DNA of 64,000 nt from Glaciecola sp964621345 (GTDB lineage Bacteria > Pseudomonadota > Gammaproteobacteria > Enterobacterales > Alteromonadaceae), in assembly GCA_964621345.1 (NCBI GenBank), contig CAZUON010000012.1:1-64000 (forward strand), read 5' to 3'. The notes beneath the pieces are model-generated. The model was not told where the DNA came from. It searched no databases and worked only from the letters and a program-made list of their open reading frames with translations. Position 1 is the first letter of the stretch. Each line of letters starts with the position of its first letter. Shown here in pieces: positions 36,454 to 45,827 of this stretch. A program made the translations under genes and the position numbers.

Positions 36454-37296
36454 TTACTTTGTAAGCTCGATAAACAAAACCTCATAATCGAGGTAAAGCA
36501 TAGGTTGCTCGGCGAAATATCCGTTTAATTTAGCTAATTCGCTTTTCGAAAAGCTCGCCTTCGATTGTTTATGGGTGCGGATATTTGCGCCAACGCCTTT
36601 AATTGATTTGAGCATTTGCATCAATCCAACATGCTCGGTATAAAAACAGCGTTGCTCACTTCGGACTTGCCAATCAAATCCGCTCGCAGCTAACAACCAT
36701 TGGGGTGCATGGTTAAATGTATTTACACGTGATGCCATGCCAATACTGGCCCAAGCATCATTAAGAACAGAAAATGAAGGCGCGACCATTAACGCTAAAC
36801 AGGCACGGCCTTTAGGTTTTAATACGCGGTACATTTCTGCTAACACTAAGTCAACATTATCGCACCACTGCAATGCCATGCTTGAACAAAGTAAGTCCAT
36901 CGACTCATCCGCCAAAGGAAGGGCTTCTGCATCGCCGCACAAATAATGCTGCTTGGCTTTATTGTGTTGGCTATCGGTTATGCAAGCAGATTGTTGCAGC
37001 CGCGCAGTTTTTAACATGCCGATGGCAATATCTAAATTAAGCCATATAGGGCCTTGGCTGTTTTGGGCATTAGCTTTAGGGGAAGTGCAAGCCTGACCAA
37101 AATAATGCCGACTAATATCGCAAGTACCGCAGCCAATATCTAAAGCCGTATCTGCATACAGTGAGCTAAGCCCCACCCAATCGATTAGCGCTTCAACCAC
37201 TTGCGCTTGCACAAGGGCATGTTCGTCATAGGCCGCAGCCGCATCTCCAAAACGTTTTGCAATTTGGGTTTTATCTTTTCCTATCGGCATATTCAT
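36454..37296 (-). CDS. bioC: malonyl-ACP O-methyltransferase
   Basis: 280 residues, SAM-dependent methyltransferase. The N terminus KTQIAKRFGDAAAAYDEHALVQ is typical of BioC, followed by motif I ALDIGCGTCDISRHY and the LLCSSMALQWCDN segment. It methylates malonyl-ACP so that fatty-acid synthesis can build the pimeloyl chain. Its ATG overlaps the bioF stop by four bases (ATGA), indicating translational coupling. A bioH-type esterase would be needed elsewhere, since none is in this operon. Confidence 0.94.
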   Translation of the reverse strand: MNMPIGKDKTQIAKRFGDAAAAYDEHALVQAQVVEALIDWVGLSSLYADTALDIGCGTCDISRHYFGQACTSPKANAQNSQGPIWLNLDIAIGMLKTARLQQSACITDSQHNKAKQHYLCGDAEALPLADESMDLLCSSMALQWCDNVDLVLAEMYRVLKPKGRACLALMVAPSFSVLNDAWASIGMASRVNTFNHAPQWLLAASGFDWQVRSEQRCFYTEHVGLMQMLKSIKGVGANIRTHKQSKASFSKSELAKLNGYFAEQPMLYLDYEVLFIELTK

Positions 37297-38480
37297 TCAG
37301 CCCAGCCTTGGCGCTCTCGCACTATACACAAGGCATCCACTAGAGACTCAATATCTTTATTTTGATGCGTAGCCGAGAGTGTGACGCGCAGTCTGTCGCT
37401 GCCGGCTGCAACGGTTGGCGTGCGAATGGCCGGCGCATAAATACCTAAATCTAATAAAGCGTCGGAGGCATTCACGCATTTGTCAGGGTTACCAACAACA
37501 ATAGGCTGAATGGCGGTGTCAGAGTGGGTATCTGCCAAGCCATTCTGATGGCATAAATGCTTAAACAATGCGATATTTTGTCCTAACTTCTCGCGCAGTT
37601 GCCCTTGCTGCATAATTTTAATACTTTTAATAGTCGCATAGGCCTGTGCAGGAGGCGGTGCTGTGCTGTAAACAAAATGCTTAGCGAAATTTACTAAAAA
37701 CTCAATAAAACACGTTGAGCCTGCTATAAAAGCCCCGCCCGTCCCTATCGCTTTGCCAAAGGTTGCCATTACAATATCAATATCTGCACCATTGATGTCT
37801 GCTAAACCCGACAAGCCGGCGCCGGCTTCTCCTATCACGCCAAAACCGTGTGCATCATCAATAAGTAACTGAGAATTATCACCACCTCGAAGCGCCAATA
37901 AGTCAAGCATGGGTTTGAGTTCAGCTAAGTCGCCGTCCATGCTAAATACGCCTTCAGTTGCCACTAAAGTATTGCCCGCGCATGAAGCTAATTTTTGCTG
38001 GAAATGTGCTATATCATTGTGTTTGTAGCGCATTAGCTTGGCATTGCTATTAAGGGCGCCCTCAATAAATGAGGCATGCATGAGTTTGTCACATACAATA
38101 CTATTGTTAGATTCAGACAGCTCTGAAAACATGGCTTGGCAAATCGCCTGATTCGCGGCAAAACCACTGGAGCAAAGCATCACCGCTTCTTTATTTAGGA
38201 GCTCACCGAGGACATCTTCTAACTCCTGATGCGGACGCATATAACCACACACCACAGAAGACGCGGTGCTACCGGCACCATAAAGCGAAAGCCCTTCAAC
38301 ATAGCTTTGTAAAACATCAGGGTGCTGACTTAAGCCTAAATAGTCGTTGCTTGCAAAGTTGATGCACTGACGACCTTCAATATCAATGATCCCATCAGCG
38401 CTGGCATTCACAACTTTGCGCCTGCGCAATAAGCCTCGCTCCTTACGCTTGGCTAAGCTCTGCTTAAAACCAAAGCCCAT
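37293..38480 (-). CDS. bioF: 8-amino-7-oxononanoate synthase
   Basis: 395 residues, alpha-oxoamine synthase family. FASNDYLGLSQHPDV, LIDDAHGFGVIGEAGAG, and the PLP lysine in MATFGKAIGTGGAFI. It condenses pimeloyl-ACP with alanine. It starts two bases after the bioB stop and overlaps bioC by four bases, so it is a core operon member. Confidence 0.96.
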   Translation of the reverse strand: MGFGFKQSLAKRKERGLLRRRKVVNASADGIIDIEGRQCINFASNDYLGLSQHPDVLQSYVEGLSLYGAGSTASSVVCGYMRPHQELEDVLGELLNKEAVMLCSSGFAANQAICQAMFSELSESNNSIVCDKLMHASFIEGALNSNAKLMRYKHNDIAHFQQKLASCAGNTLVATEGVFSMDGDLAELKPMLDLLALRGGDNSQLLIDDAHGFGVIGEAGAGLSGLADINGADIDIVMATFGKAIGTGGAFIAGSTCFIEFLVNFAKHFVYSTAPPPAQAYATIKSIKIMQQGQLREKLGQNIALFKHLCHQNGLADTHSDTAIQPIVVGNPDKCVNASDALLDLGIYAPAIRTPTVAAGSDRLRVTLSATHQNKDIESLVDALCIVRERQGWAE

Positions 38481-38482
38481 CC

Positions 38483-39577
38483 TTATGCCGTAGTGGTCGA
38501 TTTAACAGCCGTTTTCAGCGAACCTTTGGTAGCGTCAACAAACAAGTCGCTCTGCTGGTTTTGTTCGATTTCTTCATGCAGGGCGGCGGCATAGGCTTCG
38601 TCTGAATAGCTTTTACCTTGCTGAGAGTTGATCCCAAGCTTTTTGAAGAGCATCACATCTTCATGTGTTTCAGGGTTTGAAGTAGTGAGCAATTTACAGC
38701 CATAAAATATGGAATTGGCCCCTGCCATAAAGCACATTGCCTGCATTTGCTCGTTCATCGATTCACGACCTGCCGACAAACGCACAAAGCTCTTTGGCAT
38801 CATGATGCGCGCAACCGCAATGGTACGAATAAACTCAAAAGGCTCAAGGTCTTCGACATTATCAAGCGGTGTGCCTTTGACTTTAACTAACATGTTGATT
38901 GGCACACTTTCAGGCTGCTGCTCTAAGTTGGCAAGTTGCATTAACAAGCTTGAGCGATCATTAGCTGTCTCACCCATACCAACGATACCGCCGGAGCATA
39001 CATGCATACCCGAGTCGCGCACATTTTGCAGGGTATCTAAACGATCTTGATAAGTACGGGTAGTAATGATTTCGCCGTAGAACTCAGGTGAAGTATCGAG
39101 GTTGTGATTATAATAGTCGAGACCCGCCTGCTTAAGCGCAATGGCTTGGTCTCTGCTCAACATGCCTAAGGTCATGCACGTTTCTAAGCCAAGTGATTTT
39201 ACCTCTTTGATCATATCGGCAACGTAGGGAATATCACGATCTTTTGGATTACGCCACGCCGCGCCCATACAAAAACGGGTTGAACCTGCAGCTTTTGCTT
39301 CTTTTGCACGCTCAATGACTTTTTCTATTTCAAGTAAACGTTCTTTTTCAAGGCCGGTGTCGTAGCGTGCGCTTTGTGGGCAGTATTTGCAGTCTTCTGG
39401 GCATGCGCCGGTTTTAATCGACAACAAAGTGCTGACCTGTACATAGTTTGGGTCGAAGTGCTCACGATGTACACATTGGGCTTGAAACAATAAATCGTTA
39501 AATGGAAGCGCAAAGAGCGCGTTTACTTGTTCTAAAGTCCAATCGTGGCGAGGGGTAGATGCGTTTTGTATTGACAT
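38483..39577 (-). CDS. bioB: biotin synthase
   Basis: 364 residues, radical SAM enzyme. The CX3CX2C cluster motif is in KTGACPEDCKYCPQSARYDTG; further markers are FCMGAAWRNPKDRDIPYV, YYNHNLDTSPEFYGEIITTRTYQDRLDTL, and the [2Fe-2S] ligand region with SVRLSAGRE-like FVRLSAGRESM. It inserts sulfur into dethiobiotin. It is the first gene of bioBFCD, divergent from bioA, with a good promoter and a BirA-like operator upstream. The C terminus (TKGSLKTAVKSTTTA) is a short unstructured tail. Confidence 0.97.
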   Translation of the reverse strand: MSIQNASTPRHDWTLEQVNALFALPFNDLLFQAQCVHREHFDPNYVQVSTLLSIKTGACPEDCKYCPQSARYDTGLEKERLLEIEKVIERAKEAKAAGSTRFCMGAAWRNPKDRDIPYVADMIKEVKSLGLETCMTLGMLSRDQAIALKQAGLDYYNHNLDTSPEFYGEIITTRTYQDRLDTLQNVRDSGMHVCSGGIVGMGETANDRSSLLMQLANLEQQPESVPINMLVKVKGTPLDNVEDLEPFEFIRTIAVARIMMPKSFVRLSAGRESMNEQMQAMCFMAGANSIFYGCKLLTTSNPETHEDVMLFKKLGINSQQGKSYSDEAYAAALHEEIEQNQQSDLFVDATKGSLKTAVKSTTTA

Positions 39578-39608
39578 AAAAAGGTTTACTCATAGCAAGA
39601 ATGCCTCT

Positions 39609-39636
39609 AGTCTATGCGCACACTGAGCATTGTCAA
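39609..39636 (-). promoter_or_regulatory. putative sigma-70 promoter of bioB
   Basis: On the minus strand TTGACA (39636-39631) and TAGACT (39614-39609) are separated by 16 bases, about 32 bases upstream of the bioB start. The -35 box overlaps the BirA-like operator, so repressor binding would block it. Confidence 0.6.
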
Positions 39637-39662
39637 TCTTATGCTACACAAAAGTTTTACTA
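39630..39662. promoter_or_regulatory. putative BirA operator between bioB and bioA
   Basis: TTGTCAATC-N15-GTTTTACTA matches the bacterial BirA consensus halves TTGTAAACC / GGTTTACAA at seven of nine positions each. It lies between the divergent bioB and bioA starts, where the E. coli operator also sits. This placement supports a bioA start downstream of the site, at 39674. Binding is inferred. Confidence 0.6.
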
Positions 39663-39673
39663 CAGGTCATATT

Positions 39674-40957
39674 TTGAACAATATAGAGTTTGATAAACAA
39701 CATATTTGGCACCCTTATACCTCTGCGGTATCTCCACTACCCTGTTACGAGGTCGTTGCGGCAAAAGGCGCAGAGCTTAGCCTAGCAAGCGGCGAAGTGG
39801 TGGTTGATGGTATGTCATCTTGGTGGGCGGCCATTCATGGTTATAATCACCCTGAGCTCAATAAAGCAGCACATGAGCAAATCGACACATTCGCACATGT
39901 GATGTTCGGGGGCTTAACTCACGCCCCTGCGGTAAACCTTTGTAAAAGCTTACTTGAAATTGCCCCAACAGGTTTGGAGCGAGTGTTTTTAGCAGATTCT
40001 GGGTCTGTGTCTATTGAAGTGGCAATTAAAATGGCCATTCAATATTGGGCATGCCAGGGCCGACCTGAAAAAGCAAAACTGCTTACACCCCGTGGAGGCT
40101 ATCATGGCGATACTTTTGCTGCGATGTCGGTGTGTGACCCAGTAAATGGTATGCATAGTTTGTTTAAGAAAACGCTCATCGAACATTACTTTGCCCCTGC
40201 CCCACAAATTCAATTTGACGCAACATGGCACCCTGACGAAATAGCCCCTATGCGTGATATTTTGGAGCAACATCATCATCAAATCGCCGCACTTATTCTT
40301 GAACCGGTTGTACAAGGTGCCGGTGGTATGCGCTTATATCATCCTGAATATGTGAAGCAGTGCCGCCTGTTATGCGACGAATTTGATGTGCTGTTAATAT
40401 GCGATGAAATTGCCACAGGCTTTGGCCGCACGGGAGAAATGTTTGCTTGTGATCACGCTAAAATCACACCTGATATTCTCTGCCTGGGCAAAGCGCTTAC
40501 CGGCGGTTATATGACCTTAGCGGCAACTCTATGTACTGAGCAAGTTGCCCTTGGGGTATGCGAAGGCGAGCCTGGCGTATTTATGCATGGCCCAACCTTT
40601 ATGGGGAATCCACTAGCTTGCGCGGTGGCAAAAGCGAGTATTGAGCAACTGCGTAACAGCGACTGGCAGGCGAATGTAAAGCGCATTGAACAACAAATGA
40701 AAACTGGCTTACTGCCACTGGCAGAGCTTGATATTGTAGAGCAAGTTAGGTGCTTAGGTGCCATAGGCGTGGTGGAGCTGAAACAAAGGGTAGATGTTGC
40801 ACAAATTCAAAAGGACTTTATTAAAAAAGGCGCTTGGATACGCCCCTTTGGCAAGCTCGTATACATTATGCCGCCTTTTGTGTGTAGCAACGCTCAAATC
40901 GACACTCTCACAAACGCAATAAGCTATGCGCTACATAAGCTTGCTGGCAAAGCTTAA
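39674..40957 (+). CDS. bioA: adenosylmethionine-8-amino-7-oxononanoate aminotransferase
   Basis: 427 residues from the TTG at 39674 (E. coli BioA 429). This start is chosen because ACAGG lies seven bases upstream, the sequence LNNIEFDKQHIWHPYTS aligns with the BioA N terminus, and the longer ATG frame would run through the operator. Class III aminotransferase: VDGMSSWWAAIHGYNHP, ILADSGSVS-type segment FLADSGSVSIEVA, DEIATGFGRTGEMFACDHA, and the PLP lysine in LCLGKALTGGYM. It makes diaminopelargonate using SAM as amino donor. Divergent from bioBFCD. Confidence 0.96.
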   Translation: MNNIEFDKQHIWHPYTSAVSPLPCYEVVAAKGAELSLASGEVVVDGMSSWWAAIHGYNHPELNKAAHEQIDTFAHVMFGGLTHAPAVNLCKSLLEIAPTGLERVFLADSGSVSIEVAIKMAIQYWACQGRPEKAKLLTPRGGYHGDTFAAMSVCDPVNGMHSLFKKTLIEHYFAPAPQIQFDATWHPDEIAPMRDILEQHHHQIAALILEPVVQGAGGMRLYHPEYVKQCRLLCDEFDVLLICDEIATGFGRTGEMFACDHAKITPDILCLGKALTGGYMTLAATLCTEQVALGVCEGEPGVFMHGPTFMGNPLACAVAKASIEQLRNSDWQANVKRIEQQMKTGLLPLAELDIVEQVRCLGAIGVVELKQRVDVAQIQKDFIKKGAWIRPFGKLVYIMPPFVCSNAQIDTLTNAISYALHKLAGKA

Positions 40958-40964
40958 AAAACAG

Positions 40965-40991
40965 AGAATAAAGAGGCCTTATGAGGCCTCT
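40965..40991 (-). terminator. terminator between convergent bioA and glrR
   Basis: AGAGGCC / GGCCTCT form a 7-bp stem with a 6-base loop (40972-40991), followed by TTTATT on the minus strand. It includes the glrR stop codon and lies 14 bases after bioA, so it probably serves both. Confidence 0.65.
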
Positions 40992-42340
40992 GATGCCCTA
41001 AAATCAGCCGCATTTAATCCGTGTTTTTTCATGAGTTTGTGCATATCGGTGCGGTTACGACCGGCCATATCTGAGGCTCGGGTCACATTACCATCGGTCA
41101 ATTGCAATAATCGGCATAAGTAGCGATACTCAAATGAATCACGTGCCTCAGTTAAAGTCGGCCAATATTCAGTTTCTTGAGAGAGCGCTTGTTCGACAAG
41201 AGAAGCTGGAATGATTTTAGTATTGGTAAGCGCAACACAACGTTCAACCACATTCACTAACTGTCGCACATTGCCCGGCCAATCTGCTTTGGTAAGCATA
41301 CTCATGGCGTCATCAGCAAATTTTATGACATTTATCGCGTGCTTTTTTGCACTCTCTTTTAACAGATAATCAGCGAGCAACGGGATATCCTCAAAGCGAT
41401 CTTTGAGCTTTGGAATATCGAGATTCACTACGTTTAAACGATAATATAAATCTTCTCTAAACTCGTTCTCCTGCATCGCATCTTGCAAGTCTTTATGTGT
41501 GGCTGAAATGATTCTGACATCTACATCAATAGAGCTTGTGCTGCCTACTGGGCGAATAGAACGCTCTTGCAATGCCCGTAGGAGTTTCACTTGTAAACTC
41601 ATCGGCATGTCGCCGATTTCGTCTAAAAATAAAGTGCCGCCATCGGCTTCTCTGAATAGTCCTGGGTTGGCTTGCACTGCGCCTGTAAAAGCCCCTTTTG
41701 CGTGTCCAAACAACTCAGATTCAAGTAAGTTTTCAGGCAGAGCACCACAGTTTATCGCAACAAAAGACTTGTCTGCGCGGCTAGAAGCCTTGTGAATGGC
41801 CTTAGCCAATAACTCTTTACCCGTGCCGCTGGCACCATTTATTAATACGCTGACGTTTTTATCGGCAATCTGTTCAGCTTGTTTTAAAAGCTTAATCATA
41901 TCTGGTGAGCGCGTGATGATTTCACTGCTCCAATCACCTAAATCGTTTTTACGCGTTTGGGCAATGGCTTTAAACAAGATGCGCCGGAGCTCGTCGTGAT
42001 CAACAGGTTTGGTTAAAAAGCTAAACACACCGCGCTGAGTGGCTTCAACAGCATCTTTAATGGTGCCATGAGCGGTCATAAGCACCACTGGCAAGTCTAT
42101 ATGCTGCTGCAAAATTTCGTCAAAGAGCGCAAGCCCGTCCATGCCAGGCATGCGCAAATCACTTAAAACCACATCAAACTCATTGTTAAACATTAAACGC
42201 AGTGCTTGGGTGCCATTATCAACGCTCATTACTTCAAAGCCTTCGGCCTCTAAACGAATCGACATTAAGCGCAATAAACTTTCATCATCGTCTACCAAAA
42301 GTAGTCTTGGGGTCCTGTTATCTTGTAATTCAAAGCTCAA
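40979..42340 (-). CDS. glrR: sigma-54-dependent response regulator GlrR (QseF/YfhA)
   Basis: 453 residues, close to E. coli GlrR along its length. Receiver domain (LLLVDDDESLLRLM; phospho-acceptor in VVLSDLRMPGMDG), AAA+ sigma-54 activator domain (INGASGTGKELLAKAIH; GAFTGA loop in HAKGAFTGAVQ; GGTLFLDEIGDMP) and a Fis-type helix-turn-helix (GNVTRASDMAGRNRTDMHKLM). In enterobacteria GlrR activates glmY, an sRNA controlling glucosamine-6-phosphate synthase. The start is TTG at 42340 with AAGGAG upstream, overlapping the yfhG stop. No glmY-like sRNA is evident near the locus. Confidence 0.95.
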   Translation of the reverse strand: MSFELQDNRTPRLLLVDDDESLLRLMSIRLEAEGFEVMSVDNGTQALRLMFNNEFDVVLSDLRMPGMDGLALFDEILQQHIDLPVVLMTAHGTIKDAVEATQRGVFSFLTKPVDHDELRRILFKAIAQTRKNDLGDWSSEIITRSPDMIKLLKQAEQIADKNVSVLINGASGTGKELLAKAIHKASSRADKSFVAINCGALPENLLESELFGHAKGAFTGAVQANPGLFREADGGTLFLDEIGDMPMSLQVKLLRALQERSIRPVGSTSSIDVDVRIISATHKDLQDAMQENEFREDLYYRLNVVNLDIPKLKDRFEDIPLLADYLLKESAKKHAINVIKFADDAMSMLTKADWPGNVRQLVNVVERCVALTNTKIIPASLVEQALSQETEYWPTLTEARDSFEYRYLCRLLQLTDGNVTRASDMAGRNRTDMHKLMKKHGLNAADFRASEAS

Positions 42341-42927
42341 GATTGATTACTCCTTCGTTCGTCAGACATATTGGTTTCTATTTTTAGCAGTTGTTCGACC
42401 TGCTCACGTTGTTTTTTAATTTCTTTGCTGCGAATATTTAAGGTTTCTTGAAGCTCTTTAATTGTTTTTTCTTGGCGCGCATTTACGCGGCTCAATATCG
42501 AAATTGCCGATTCCAACTCAAGCATTTGCTGTGATGGTTTTTGCACGATTTGCGTGGCTACTTGCTGCATTTTTAAGTCCATTGTCGGAAGTAACTCATC
42601 CAACCAATTTTGGGCGCGCAAGCGGTTTGTATAAGGTGTGTCAACTGCTTGACTAAGCAGGATTTTTTGTAATTTCTGTTTAGGCTCATTACCTAGCATT
42701 TTCAGGCTTTCCTGCCGCGTTAGCCAATTTGCTTCGTTGGCATCAATTAAAAACTCTGACCATGCACGTAGCTGACAAAACTCTTCGAAGTTTTCTAAGG
42801 TTTCATCACTCTTACATAAATAGGTTGATTGTGATAACTCTACCGTTGCCGGGATGGCTCTGTTGCTCTCGAGTAACCCACAAGCCGACAGCGACATTAA
42901 TAGAAAAGCGCTACATAATACTCTCAT
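42337..42927 (-). CDS. YfhG/QseG-like outer-membrane lipoprotein
   Basis: 196 residues with a lipoprotein signal (LLMSLSACGLLES, cysteine ~16). The body is helical, with a C-terminal coiled coil (SAISILSRVNARQEKTIKELQETLNIRSKEIKKQREQVEQLLKIE). Position between glrK and glrR identifies it as the QseG/YfhG counterpart, an outer-membrane lipoprotein needed for full kinase signalling in enterobacteria. It overlaps glrR by four bases and starts three bases after glrK. Sequence match by eye is weaker than for the flanking genes. Confidence 0.82.
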   Translation of the reverse strand: MRVLCSAFLLMSLSACGLLESNRAIPATVELSQSTYLCKSDETLENFEEFCQLRAWSEFLIDANEANWLTRQESLKMLGNEPKQKLQKILLSQAVDTPYTNRLRAQNWLDELLPTMDLKMQQVATQIVQKPSQQMLELESAISILSRVNARQEKTIKELQETLNIRSKEIKKQREQVEQLLKIETNMSDERRSNQS

Positions 42928-42930
42928 CGG

Positions 42931-44388
42931 TTAATCACTCCTTGGCAAACGAACACGGAAACATACATCCGCTTCCTCAATATCTACGATGGAAACATCA
43001 CCGTTTAGTAAACGCGCACAATCAGCCACGATTGACAAACCTAAACCCGCCCCCATCACTTTGTCGTTACGCTTGTCTTTGCCTCGTCTGAACGGTTCGA
43101 ATATCTCGGCTCGGATATCTTGCGGAATCACTTTGCCATCGTTTAACACATCAATATTAACAAAAGCAGGGTCTTGAGAAACTCGCACTTTAATTGCGCT
43201 GTCGGTTTTCGCATAGGCAATCGCATTTGATACCAAATTATCTAAAATCCGGCGTAGTAGCTCAGCATCGCTCACAACATTTATATTTGCGCCAATATCT
43301 ATGGTAATGTGCTGATGATTTTGCGACAAAAGTAAACGATACTCTTGCACACAATCACCAATTAATTGAGTAATATCTAGCGCCTCAAAACTCGGTTCCG
43401 CCTGTTGCAGAAGTGCGTTGTAATCAAGTAATTTTACTACCAGCAAATTCAGCCTTTCGGTGGATGCATTTAATAGGCCGACCACCTCAGTTTGACCGGT
43501 AGATAACTCACCTACCACCTCATTTTCAAGAATCGCACAGCCCTCCTTAATGCTCGCAAGCGGTGTTTTTAACTCATGGGACGCATGGCGTAAGAGCGCT
43601 GTACGTACCTTTTCAAGTTGCTGTAAACGGCCATTTAACCAAAACAAATCGCGCTCTACCGCCATAAGTTCTCTCGGCGCAGAATCACTTTTTGCTGGTA
43701 GCTTATTACTGTTCGTCGCAATAGCTTTGATAATTTGTTGTAGCTTGCGCACAGGTTTTACAATGAGTTGCGCGGCAACTAATATTAGTGCCAAAGACAG
43801 TAATACCAACGCTCCTGTAGACCAGCCCTGGCGCTTTTGAATATTGTCTAGATGCGACTGCTGCTCGGTAATCCGAACACCCACAGCCCCGTTAACCTGC
43901 TCTTTTACAATATCGATTGATTGGTTAAAGCGTGCCAGGTGCGCATTAACAACTAATTGATCATTAAACTGTGCGTAATCGCGAAGTTTCGTAATATGTT
44001 CCTGCATAACCGGACACTCAGATATGCCGACCAAAACACTACATAAAAATGCAAGTTTATCTTCGAATCTTACTATGGCGAAATCTGCTAGCTCATCTAA
44101 TTGGGGATTGGGAAGGACTTGGTATTGCTTGATGAGCCTTTCAACATCTTCTCCGATGAGCTCTAAGTCGCGTAATTCACTTGCAACGGATACAAAGAAT
44201 TGGGTGTTTGCGGTGGTAATGTAACTTACGTCATCAAAGTCTTGCTGGCTTTGCCACAGCAATGCGATTAGGGGGATTAGAGCTACCATGTAGCTACCCA
44301 AGACTAACTGACGTAGTGAGCGTATTTGCACTTTGTTTACCGACTGGTACTTCCCTAACGACAGCATTGCATAGCTAAGTTTATCCAT
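42931..44388 (-). CDS. glrK: sensor histidine kinase GlrK (QseE/YfhK)
   Basis: 485 residues from the ATG at 44388 (TTG at 44391 is the longer option). Two transmembrane helices (~residues 27-47 and ~190-212) enclose a helical periplasmic sensor domain. A HAMP linker, phospho-acceptor HisKA (LLRHASHELKTPLASIKEG) and HATPase domain (ILDNLVSNAIAYAKTDS; GAGLGLSIVADCARLLNGDV) follow. It heads the glrK-yfhG-glrR cluster and phosphorylates GlrR. The periplasmic domain contains two cysteines (CSVLVGISECPVM), which could form a disulfide and report envelope state; that is inference. Confidence 0.94.
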   Translation of the reverse strand: MDKLSYAMLSLGKYQSVNKVQIRSLRQLVLGSYMVALIPLIALLWQSQQDFDDVSYITTANTQFFVSVASELRDLELIGEDVERLIKQYQVLPNPQLDELADFAIVRFEDKLAFLCSVLVGISECPVMQEHITKLRDYAQFNDQLVVNAHLARFNQSIDIVKEQVNGAVGVRITEQQSHLDNIQKRQGWSTGALVLLSLALILVAAQLIVKPVRKLQQIIKAIATNSNKLPAKSDSAPRELMAVERDLFWLNGRLQQLEKVRTALLRHASHELKTPLASIKEGCAILENEVVGELSTGQTEVVGLLNASTERLNLLVVKLLDYNALLQQAEPSFEALDITQLIGDCVQEYRLLLSQNHQHITIDIGANINVVSDAELLRRILDNLVSNAIAYAKTDSAIKVRVSQDPAFVNIDVLNDGKVIPQDIRAEIFEPFRRGKDKRNDKVMGAGLGLSIVADCARLLNGDVSIVDIEEADVCFRVRLPRSD

Positions 44389-44472
44389 CAACTTATTATC
44401 GCTAAAAAGAAAAAGGGGACGCCCGCCACTCGCAAAGCAAAGCGCCCCACTAAAACTGATTAGAACCTATGT

Positions 44473-44724
44473 TTATTCCTTTAAAAACGGGCTATATAAC
44501 AACTCGTCCATACTCAAGAAGCCATCTTCATTGATGTCAACTCGTGTAAAATTCTCTAATACCTTGCTGTCTCCAGCAGCCTCACGTAAAGATATAAGAC
44601 CATCTTGGTTTCTATCTAGTGAGTTGTAACGGCTCTCTTTTGCATTCGCTTGCGATACTGCCGTTACCGCTTGTAATATTACTACGCTCATCCCTAAGAT
44701 CATGATTTTTTTATACATTCTCAT
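44473..44724 (-). CDS. secreted EF-hand calcium-binding protein
   Basis: 83 residues. Signal peptide (cleaved near SQANAK, ~residue 29) followed by two EF-hand loops, DRNQDGLISLRE and DINEDGFLSMDE, each with the aspartates and the -Z glutamate needed for calcium. The ATG has AAGGTGA upstream. It would bind calcium in the periplasm. It lies 84 bases upstream of the glrK start on the same strand, so it is a neighbour rather than a proven operon member. Confidence 0.8.
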   Translation of the reverse strand: MRMYKKIMILGMSVVILQAVTAVSQANAKESRYNSLDRNQDGLISLREAAGDSKVLENFTRVDINEDGFLSMDELLYSPFLKE

Positions 44725-45215
44725 AACTTCACCTTAGTTCGCGTGCCATGTACTACAAAGTACAAATGACATTCCCTAGAAACAATACAAGTTACATGCC
44801 AATTATTAAAAAGTCATGCAAATCAACATCTTACACATAAAAAGACCTAAATAAAGATCTTGAACTGTCGCAAAATACAGACAGTACAAAAAGTGATTCT
44901 GTATATATGTTGCGCAAAGCACTCTACAGCCTATAAATACTGGGCTATAGAAGCTTGTTGCTTAATTGGCACAGGTGTTTTACACGAAATTAATCGTATT
45001 TAAAACTGAATCTGAATTGCTACCGAGTAAGAATGTTATTGAAAGAATATATGAAGAAATTGATCATGCTTACTAAAGATGATGGTTAGATATATTAATA
45101 CTTCGTTGTATTATCCTTTGAGACAATCAAGCATCTTTCAAACATTAAGAAAGAACGCGTAAGTAAGCAGAAATAACGTTAACGCTGGTGATATCTATTT
45201 GGAGTACTTTACCCC
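44725..45215. other. 491-base AT-rich gap without recognisable genes
   Basis: I see no long open frame with a ribosome binding site, no tRNA and no clear terminator. There is a short dyad (GTACTACAAAGTAC near 44749) just upstream of the EF-hand gene, probably within its promoter. The rest is AT-rich spacer and could hide a small RNA. Confidence 0.5.
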
Positions 45216-45638
45216 TTATAAAAACAACGACAACGTGATTAAACTAACTGTTGAAATCAAAAGCAAAAGCAATAAATTAATGGCAACCGGATCTGACTTT
45301 CTTCGATTACGTTTTGCTCTTAACCAAAACACGACCAGACTCAAAGCCAACGAGGCTTGGAGTAAGGCAAGCAAGCTTTCTAAATGGGACTGCGACCAGA
45401 AATCTCGCCCTTCAATACCCCAATAGTTTTGCACCCCAGTAATAAATTCTGGCCGAGCATAGTGAAAAACGATCAAAGAAATAACCAATAGCAGCCAAGC
45501 CAGCAAATTCAATATCAAAACACATTGATAAAAAACATCTTGTGAACGGGATATTTTTCGACGCTCTTTTTTTCTGTTCGTCGTTGTTTTGAAGGCTAAT
45601 TCGGCTTCAACTCCAGAGTTTTCACTTTTATTTTGCAT
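45216..45638 (-). CDS. hypothetical membrane protein, 140 aa
   Basis: A charged, lysine/arginine-rich N terminus of ~33 residues, then three transmembrane helices (~38-61, ~90-107, ~118-139) with a WGIEGRDFWSQSH loop between helices one and two. No family name is recognised. It is divergent from asnS. The basic N terminus predicts a cytoplasmic N-tail. Function unknown. Confidence 0.7.
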   Translation of the reverse strand: MQNKSENSGVEAELAFKTTTNRKKERRKISRSQDVFYQCVLILNLLAWLLLVISLIVFHYARPEFITGVQNYWGIEGRDFWSQSHLESLLALLQASLALSLVVFWLRAKRNRRKSDPVAINLLLLLLISTVSLITLSLFL

Positions 45639-45827
45639 ATTCGGCTTTGACTAGTGGCATCCTTACTTTGGATAAGTATACTAGGGCGCATTCAGATTTA
45701 ATGCGAGGATAAGGTGAAAAAACCTTGGCCTCTTTGTGTTTAAAACGGTGCTTTAGACGCCCTAGCATATCCTTATGGCATGTTAACGTTTAAATACCTA
45801 CTTAAACCATACTCAATGGAGATTTCT

